DNA of 18,535 nt from CAYWTX01 sp964461295 (GTDB lineage: Bacteria > Planctomycetota > Phycisphaerae > SM23-33): the NCBI GenBank assembly GCA_964461295.1, contig CAYWTX010000638.1:1-18535 (forward strand). The letters run 5' to 3'. The notes under the pieces are model-generated. The model worked only from the letters and a program-made list of their open reading frames with translations, had not been told where the DNA came from and ran no database searches. Below, one piece after another: positions 14,179-18,535 of this stretch (the stretch's first letter is position 1; every line of letters begins with the position of its first letter). Both the position numbers and the translations under genes were made by a program.

Positions 14179-14325
14179 TCACTCCAGGTATGTCACGAGC
14201 GGCTTGGTGGTGTTGACGATGGCTTCTTCGCGGGCGTTGCCGTCGTCGGTGCAACCGGGAGCGATGGCTGGGTACGCGATGCAGCCGCCTTTGTCGCTGG
14301 GCTGTGGGAGGACCTGCGGCTCCAT
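14179..14325 (-). CDS. HicB-like 48-residue protein
   Basis: This short frame has an AGGAG SD 8 nt before the ATG at 14325. The product shows the HicB antitoxin signature: GGCIAYPAIAPGCTDDGN followed by AREEAIVNTTKPLVTYLE. This matches the family pattern of an aromatic strand, PGC, x3G, x3EEA, xN and a terminal helix. HicB proteins have a partial RNase H-like fold and neutralise the HicA RNase. This one has only the N-terminal fold and no DNA-binding tail. No HicA-like ORF is beside it. Instead a methyltransferase gene follows after 6 nt and tRNA-Arg lies 19 nt upstream. It may be an orphan, a stand-alone HicB-fold protein or a remnant. Confidence 0.72.
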   Translation of the reverse strand: MEPQVLPQPSDKGGCIAYPAIAPGCTDDGNAREEAIVNTTKPLVTYLE

Positions 14326-14344
14326 GGTCACGTCTCCTGGCAAC

Positions 14345-14418
14345 TACACCCGACAGGACTTGAACCTGTAACCCTCGGTTCCGAAGACCGATGCTCTATC
14401 CAGTTGAGCTACGGGTGC
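14345..14418 (-). tRNA. tRNA-Arg (anticodon TCG)
   Basis: The 74-nt minus-strand gene folds fully. The acceptor is GCACCCG/CGGGTGT (one G-U), the anticodon stem is TCGGT/ACCGA with loop CTTCGGA (anticodon TCG) and the T arm is ACAGG-TTCAAGT-CCTGT. The discriminator is A and no CCA is encoded. The first 26 nt are repeated at the far end of an integrated element (16709-16734), so the intact 5' end was probably restored by the element. Confidence 0.97.
14393..14418 (-). repeat. Attachment-site copy inside tRNA-Arg
   Basis: This 26-nt segment (acceptor 5' strand plus most of the D arm) is identical to 16709-16734 in the same orientation, and the flanks diverge on both sides. It is read as the att core shared by both element ends. 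Confidence 0.85.
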
Positions 14419-14613
14419 AGAATCAGCATTTCTTCATTTCTTCACACAACACTCTTTACTAGAACACATTACAGCCGCCAACGGCATCTCGTCTGGTCCA
14501 GCCGGGCCTCGTCCAATCTCGCTTTCCGCCTGCCACTCTGCGGCGATTCTGGGGCGACTCCTGCATTCTGCGGCATTTTCTGGTAAGAGCCTTCCAATAG
14601 TCAGGGGACCCAC

Positions 14614-15943
14614 ATGGCAGGGGAAAAGAAATCCCGAAGCTGCGAAAGAAGGACGGATGCTTCGTCGCGGATATCTACAGGCCCGACAGCGGCAAGCGAT
14701 CCACGGTGAGCTTTGGCTCGCCCGGGGTTCGCACCGTTGGCGACATCTACGCCGCCTTCGGCAAGTGGCTCGACCTGTTCAACCAGCATCCGCATAAGGT
14801 TCTGTCGTTCAAGGATCCCTACGACGCCATCGCCAAGTCCGTCAATCCGGCCACCATTGTATCGGTCGGAGAACTATACGACAAGTACGTGGGATGGGCC
14901 AGGCAGTTCTTTCCTCCTCTCCGCGACGGCCGGCCAGCCCGGACTTGATCAAGATTGAGCGACTGGGCAAGTTCCTGGAACCCTATCGGAGCTGGTCACC
15001 GGAGGACTTCGGCCTTGATGAGCTTCGGGCGATCCAGCAGGCCATAGTCGACTACCGGTACACCCGGACAAAGCATCCGGACGAGCCGGTCGCTTACACT
15101 CGAACCGGGATCAACCAGATCGTCAACCGGATCCAGAAGATGTGGACGTGGGCTGTCGGCCGGGAGATCGTCACCCAGGCCCAGGCAAACAAGCTTCTCG
15201 AGGTCCGGCCGCTTCGCATCGGTCGCACGGCCGCCAGGGACAACCTGAAGCGATCGGCCGTGACGGCCGAGGAGTTCGAGGCGGTCCTCAGCAAGGTCAC
15301 CTCAATCGTTGCTGACATGATGTGGCTGACGGCCATGCGACCCGGCGAGGTCTGCCGGATGCGGCCGACGGACCTCCTGCGAGACAAGCCCGAATGCTGG
15401 CTGTACATTCCCGGGCGCGACGTCAGTCCGGTCGGCGACCACAAGACGGCCCACCACCAGAGGCTCAAGGCCATCCCGTTGACGGCCTCGGCGCAGAAGG
15501 TCCTGTTGCCCCGGCCGGAAGGCAAGAAGCCAGAGCAGCACCTCTTTTCCCCCGCTGAGGCCCTGGCCGAAATGCGTGACCGTCGCTTTGCGGACCGCCA
15601 GACGCCGATCCACCAAGGCAACAGCGCGGGCACGCACGTTCAGCCACACCCGATGATACGGCCCGGCGACTCATATGGCTCCAACTCATTCGCCGAGGCC
15701 GTCAAACGCGGTTGCGACCGTGCCGGTGTCACTCGCTTCAGGCCCTACGACTTGCGTCGGACCGCGGCCACCCGCATCCGAGCCGAACAGGGCAAAGAGG
15801 CCGCCCAACTCATTCTCGGCCACACCAGCCCCGACACGACGGCGATATACCTGCTGGACGAGGTCAGGGAGACAATGAACGTAGCCCTTAAGCTGGAAGA
15901 ACGGTGTAAGGGAGGAGCCCTGTGTCCAGCAGATGTCCGATGA
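14614..15943 (+). pseudogene. Tyrosine recombinase/integrase with two frameshifts
   Basis: The protein is a phage-type integrase common in planctomycetes. The ATG at 14614 (MAGEKK) lies in one frame, KLRKKDGCFVADIYRPDSGK and the arm-binding part to DGRPART lie in a second, and PDLIKIERLGKFLEPYRSW to the end lies in a third. Single-base losses or gains near 14630-14645 and 14925-14945 explain this. The catalytic half is otherwise intact: TAMRPGEVCRM (box I Arg), DHKTAHHQ (Lys), PYDLRRTAAT (box II), LILGHTSPDTT (His) and AIYLLDE (nucleophile Tyr). In box II the usual first His of HxLR[HR] is Tyr, which may itself impair activity. If the frameshifts are assembly errors the gene could be whole, about 440 residues. 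It presumably created the 26-bp att repeats. Confidence 0.85.
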
Positions 15944-16072
15944 CGAGTTGAAGGCCGCTCCAGACTCCTGCTTGGACACGTCAGCACAGATACAACCGAC
16001 ATCTACTTGCTCGAAGAGGTCCAGGAAGCCATCAGGGTGGCCAAGAAGCTGCATCCTATGGGCAATATATGA
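15944..16072 (+). pseudogene. Second integrase C-terminal remnant
   Basis: Directly after the first integrase, the frame from about 15959 reads SRLLLGHVSTDTTDIYLLEE then VQEAIRVAKKLHPMGNI and a stop at 16070-16072. This parallels LILGHTSPDTTAIYLLDEVR of the gene just upstream but is clearly divergent. It keeps the LGH box and the nucleophile Tyr and nothing before them. It is the tail of a different, related integrase, left by nested insertion or recombination between two elements. Confidence 0.85.
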
Positions 16073-16278
16073 GCGATGGAAGCAAGGCTGCGGTGGGACA
16101 AGACGAATCGATCGCGGATGGCTGGGACGGACGCGTTGGCCCATCGACCTTCGCAGAAGCGTGTTCGGTGGTTCTGGCGGTCGTTGAGGACGGAGGAAGG
16201 CAGCGGCTGACAACTGGATGGCGCAGCGTGAAGGCCCAGGCGCCATTGGGCCATGGAAGTGACGTGCAGGACGGCTGA
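16069..16278 (+). CDS. Doubtful 69-codon ORF overlapping the integrase remnant
   Basis: The ATG at 16069 overlaps the remnant's TGA as ATGA. The product (MSDGSKAAVGQDESIADGWD and on) resembles nothing I know. The overlap hints that it followed the lost integrase in its parent element. Composition alone does not prove coding. If it is not real, 16073-16375 holds no gene. Confidence 0.25.
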   Translation: MSDGSKAAVGQDESIADGWDGRVGPSTFAEACSVVLAVVEDGGRQRLTTGWRSVKAQAPLGHGSDVQDG

Positions 16279-16336
16279 CTTGACGTTCTTAGGCCATCCG
16301 GAAGGCACAAGGATGTCTGGCAAGGCCTGGTTCGAC

Positions 16337-16368
16337 AAGGGTAAGCCTCCTGAAGGGTAAGCCTCCTG
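16337..16368. repeat. 16-bp exact tandem duplication
   Basis: AAGGGTAAGCCTCCTG occurs twice head to tail in a non-coding part of the element. It is probably a replication-slippage product. Confidence 0.9.
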
Positions 16369-16375
16369 GGCCTCG

Positions 16376-16579
16376 TTACTGTCGCTGAGGACATAGCTTG
16401 CCATGCGGCTCTGTGCCGTCAATACTCCCAGATGTGTCCGGGAATTGTAGGGGCCGAAAGTCGCTGGACCAACACACCGGAATCCGTGCGCGAGGGCGGC
16501 GCCGTTCGCGCCATCGCTCGATCTTCCGCTGCGCTCGGCAAAGCGCGGCGGGGAAGTCGGAGTGTGCCGAGTCGCCCAT
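16376..16579 (-). CDS. Small basic ORF, possible N-terminus of a transposon accessory protein
   Basis: This 67-codon minus-strand frame has a strong SD (AAGGAG, 8 nt before the ATG at 16579). The stretch AALCRAQRKIERWRERRRPR followed by ARIP resembles, from memory, the start of small planctomycete helix-turn-helix proteins of the type 'IxxWRxRRRPRARIPxxLW'. After ARIP the similarity stops (VCWSSDFRPLQFPD), so the gene looks cut or frameshifted there. It lies inside the integrated element near its right end. The family assignment is weak. Confidence 0.45.
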   Translation of the reverse strand: MGDSAHSDFPAALCRAQRKIERWRERRRPRARIPVCWSSDFRPLQFPDTSGSIDGTEPHGKLCPQRQ

Positions 16580-16708
16580 CAGCCGTTCTCCTTGCAGAAG
16601 GTCTCGCCGGCCTTGTCGGCCCGACCCGGCGTCGGGCGGCTCTTGCCGGCCCCGGCTGACGATAGCGGCGGCGAAAAACCAGGTCAGGCGGGCTCGCCCA
16701 AAGGACAC

Positions 16709-16734
16709 GCTCTATCCAGTTGAGCTACGGGTGC
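16709..16734 (-). repeat. Right attachment-site copy (5' fragment of tRNA-Arg)
   Basis: This is an exact 26-nt copy of the 5' end of tRNA-Arg with nothing of the rest of the tRNA. It marks the right border of the integrated element. Confidence 0.85.
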
Positions 16735-16753
16735 GACTGCTCGATTCCCCCCC

Positions 16754-16782
16754 AGAATACCGCGGTTTTCCGCACATTTCAG
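16754..16782 (-). promoter_or_regulatory. Probable original tRNA-Arg promoter, now stranded
   Basis: On the minus strand CTGAAA (16782-16777) and TATTCT (16759-16754) are 17 bp apart. Transcription would start near 16747, about 13 nt before the tRNA 5' fragment at 16734. This is a normal arrangement for a tRNA promoter, now separated from the functional gene by the element. The rest of 16783-16932 shows nothing I can name. Confidence 0.5.
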
Positions 16783-16932
16783 GCGGTTTCTCCCCGAGAT
16801 CGCTTCCGGCCTTCGGTTCGCTCAAGTCCGCAGAAATCCGCCCATTCCCGCACAACTTGGCAAAGCGAATGGCACGATTTCCAAGGCCGGTTTCAGCACG
16901 GTTCGGCGCGGTCATTGCCAAGTCCATTCTTC

Positions 16933-18384
16933 TCAGAACGGCCTGCGTCTCAGTGCCGTATACACCTCACCGAATTTTTTCTTCCACTCCTCCTGCGTCT
17001 TGACGTTCGCTTTGTCGAACACCGTGCTCACCTCGCCCGTATCCAGGTCGAAATGCCAGAAACCGGACCGAACCGAGTGGGTCTCGACATCGAGGGTCAC
17101 GTCGTCCGTTCTGAAGCTGAGAAGCAGCTCGGCCTTGTCCTCGGGGGAAGTCTTCCCGGGCACTCGCCGTTTCCAGAGAGTCTTCCCCGTGAAGATGTCG
17201 AAACACGCCACCATCCAACCGACCTCGGGCACCAATCCGTGGCGACCCGTGGCGGCGTACAGGCGGCCGTTGTGGACCACCATGTTCTGCACCACCGGCC
17301 AGGGCGACTCGAACTGTTCGAGGGTGACGAACCGCCTCTCGGCCGGGCCGGCAAGGTTGCGCCACGCCAGCGCCCCGTCGGAGGATCGCACGGCATACAC
17401 CCATCCGTCGCGGCCGCCGAAGATGCACAGATCGCCGACGAGGTGCGGCCGCTGTCCGGGAACGAGTCGGGCATCCGCGGTGAACTCCCAAGACACGGGC
17501 TTATCCTTGCCTTGCAGCATGGCCACGCCATGCTCGTTGGGAATCACCGCAAGGATCCGCCCGTCGGCCGCGACCCACGGCAGGACCGCCGGAATCGGCG
17601 TTAGCAGCCAATCGGGCCGCCCGCCACGCGCATCCTCCATATACGTGAAGCCAGGTTCGGTGGTCTGGGGGTTGGCGCCGTGCGGGTTGGAGAAGCGTGC
17701 CGCGTTTACCAGGGCCGTTGAGTTACGCTGCACGGCCTGCGTCAAGGCGGGCGCCGACAGCGTCTTGTCCAGGGTCAGCGCTTCGTCGGCAAGGTTGGCC
17801 GGCCGCGTCACTTTCCCATAGGCCGGCCCCCTTTGCAGGTACTCGCGATCGGTGACATCGGACAGTTTGCGCCCGCCGTCGATGCTGGTCTCCATCGCCA
17901 TGATGCCATGGAGCCGGTTGAAGCAGCCGCAGTTCGCGCTGGGCGGAACGTAGAGCATTCCGTACGCCGGCATGTAGGGGATGCGGCAGCCCAGCCGGAA
18001 GAAACCCGATGCGGCATGGGTCCCGTCCTGAAGGTTCATAGAGGAATTGTCGCCGAAGAACGCGTAGTCGCCGGCCATTACCCACGGCGAACACCGAAGC
18101 CTGATCCCCGATCGAATGGCGTGCGAGGCGATGGCGCGCCCCTTCTGGACATCGATCCCGACAAGGCGGCAGCCTGCGGGGCCTGTCGTGGGCTGGGTTG
18201 CCGGCCGGGCGTCCCAGCCCTTGCCTTCGGTGTAGAACTCCACGTCGTCGCTCCCCTTCACCCAGCACCATGCGACGTCGGCCTGGGCAAGGCAGAACTC
18301 TCGCCACAAACTGAAGGTGCCGCCGGCATTGTGGAAACGGAAGGCTCGTTGGAACGTCCCGTCGGCCGTTGCGTACACCAACAC
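16933..18384 (-). pseudogene. PQQ-like beta-propeller protein, N-terminus lost
   Basis: About 483 residues remain of what is normally a much larger planctomycete protein with PQQ/quinoprotein-type propeller blades. Clear blades are LCIFGGRDGWVYAVRSSDG then ALAWRNLAGPAERRFVTLEQ, and MVACFDIFTGKTLWKRRVPG. The pattern is strand, GxxDGxVYAL, then D/S-x-x-x-G-x-x-x-W. These proteins are usually secreted and often accompany degradation genes. Here the frame opens after a stop at 18415-18417 with no signal peptide. The first possible start (GTG, 18384) begins in mid-fold (MLVYATADGTF). About 40 nt upstream lies the end of a transposase gene on the same strand. Insertion of that element very probably removed the N-terminal part. 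Confidence 0.8.
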
Positions 18385-18425
18385 GGTACGCGTTAGGCAT
18401 CGCGCATAAATAACCTAAACGATAT
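18385..18425. other. Presumed insertion-sequence end and junction
   Basis: These 41 nt separate the transposase stop from the first possible start of the PQQ-type remnant. They contain a TTAGG/CCTAA inverted pair (about 18394-18418). The exact IS terminus and any target duplication cannot be fixed from one end. Confidence 0.45.
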
Positions 18426-18535
18426 TCACCCATGTGGAGTAATCGTATAGTTCCACTCGCCATGGAATGCCGCCGGTGTCAATTGGACCTTGGCGAGTTG
18501 TTCGGCAGTCACGGTTTCTTTGAGCGGATACACAT
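18426..18535 (-). CDS. ISAzo13-like transposase, C-terminal end (partial)
   Basis: The last 35 codons are visible (VYPLKETVTAEQLAKVQLTP then AAFHGEWNYTITPHG, stop). The ending YPxxxxVxxxxLxxxxxxxxxFHGEWNYTI is characteristic of ISAzo13-family (Rhodopirellula-type DDE, PF07592) transposases as I know them. The catalytic part lies outside the window. The reading frame is clean to the stop. Confidence 0.8.
   Translation of the reverse strand, partial: VYPLKETVTAEQLAKVQLTPAAFHGEWNYTITPHG

Larger units (their letters stand above)
14419..16734. mobile_element. 2.3-kb integrated element at the 5' end of tRNA-Arg
   Basis: The element is bounded by the 26-bp direct repeats (14393-14418 and 16709-16734) and carries a tyrosine-recombinase gene. 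The tRNA is intact on the left and only a 26-nt piece is left on the right, so 14419 onward is element DNA and 16735 onward is the old chromosome. The first 195 nt (14419-14613) are relatively AT-rich at the border, contain an 8-bp tandem CATTTCTT (14427-14442) and no gene. Cargo is minimal: a frameshifted integrase, a second integrase tail, short ORFs and a 16-bp tandem repeat. It looks decayed and immobile. Confidence 0.8.

Noticed and set aside
16712..16927. 71-codon minus-strand ORF across the right element border
   Set aside because: It spans the att fragment and the stranded tRNA promoter and has no SD or known motif.

Overview
The window looks like GC-rich planctomycete DNA (Planctomycetota, possibly Phycisphaerae-like). 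This is an inference from gene content: an ISAzo13-type ('Rhodopirellula') transposase end, a large PQQ-like beta-propeller protein, an FAD_oxidored-type enzyme, palindromic REP-like intergenic clusters and integrases of a type common in that phylum. A glycyl radical enzyme implies at least some anaerobic metabolism.

Layout. (1) 1-3260, minus strand: a regulated export operon reading TetR/CecR-like repressor, HlyD/MacA-like adaptor, MacB-type ABC ATPase, then the first codons of a probable FtsX/MacB permease leaving the window. An 18-bp perfect palindrome overlaps a predicted -35 box upstream of the repressor. (2) 3260-3660: non-coding, with a REP-like palindrome cluster and a separate ~104-bp nested inverted repeat touching the stop codon of the next gene. 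(3) 3657-7653, minus strand: a probable operon of a two-helix membrane protein (apparently leaderless), an FAD-dependent oxidoreductase overlapping it by ATGA, and a secreted protein ending in a cupin domain. (4) 7855-11067, plus strand: a TTG-initiated membrane-anchored protein overlapping by ATGA a 723-residue glycyl radical enzyme, followed by a possible 76-residue ORF overlapping by TGATG. (5) 11108-11608: an unknown protein.

(6) 11759-16735 is shaped by tRNA-targeted integration. tRNA-Leu(CAA) is followed by a decayed tyrosine-recombinase C-terminus on the opposite strand, then a short MgtE-like magnesium transporter. Next, on the minus strand, tRNA-Arg(TCG) lies just upstream of a 48-codon HicB-like ORF and a small methyltransferase. 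Immediately 5' of tRNA-Arg lies a 2.3-kb integrated element bounded by a 26-bp direct repeat made of the first 26 nt of that tRNA. It holds a frameshifted integrase, a second integrase C-terminal remnant and a small minus-strand ORF. Because the insertion is at the 5' end of the tRNA, the original tRNA promoter appears to be stranded about 2.3 kb away at the far end. (7) 16933-18535, minus strand: a PQQ-propeller gene that has lost its N-terminus next to the C-terminal end of an ISAzo13-like transposase.

No CRISPR array, rRNA or complete known defence system is visible. The most unusual items are the glycyl radical enzyme coupled to a membrane-anchored partner with no activase in view, the 5'-end tRNA integration with promoter displacement, and the tRNA-HicB-methyltransferase cluster.
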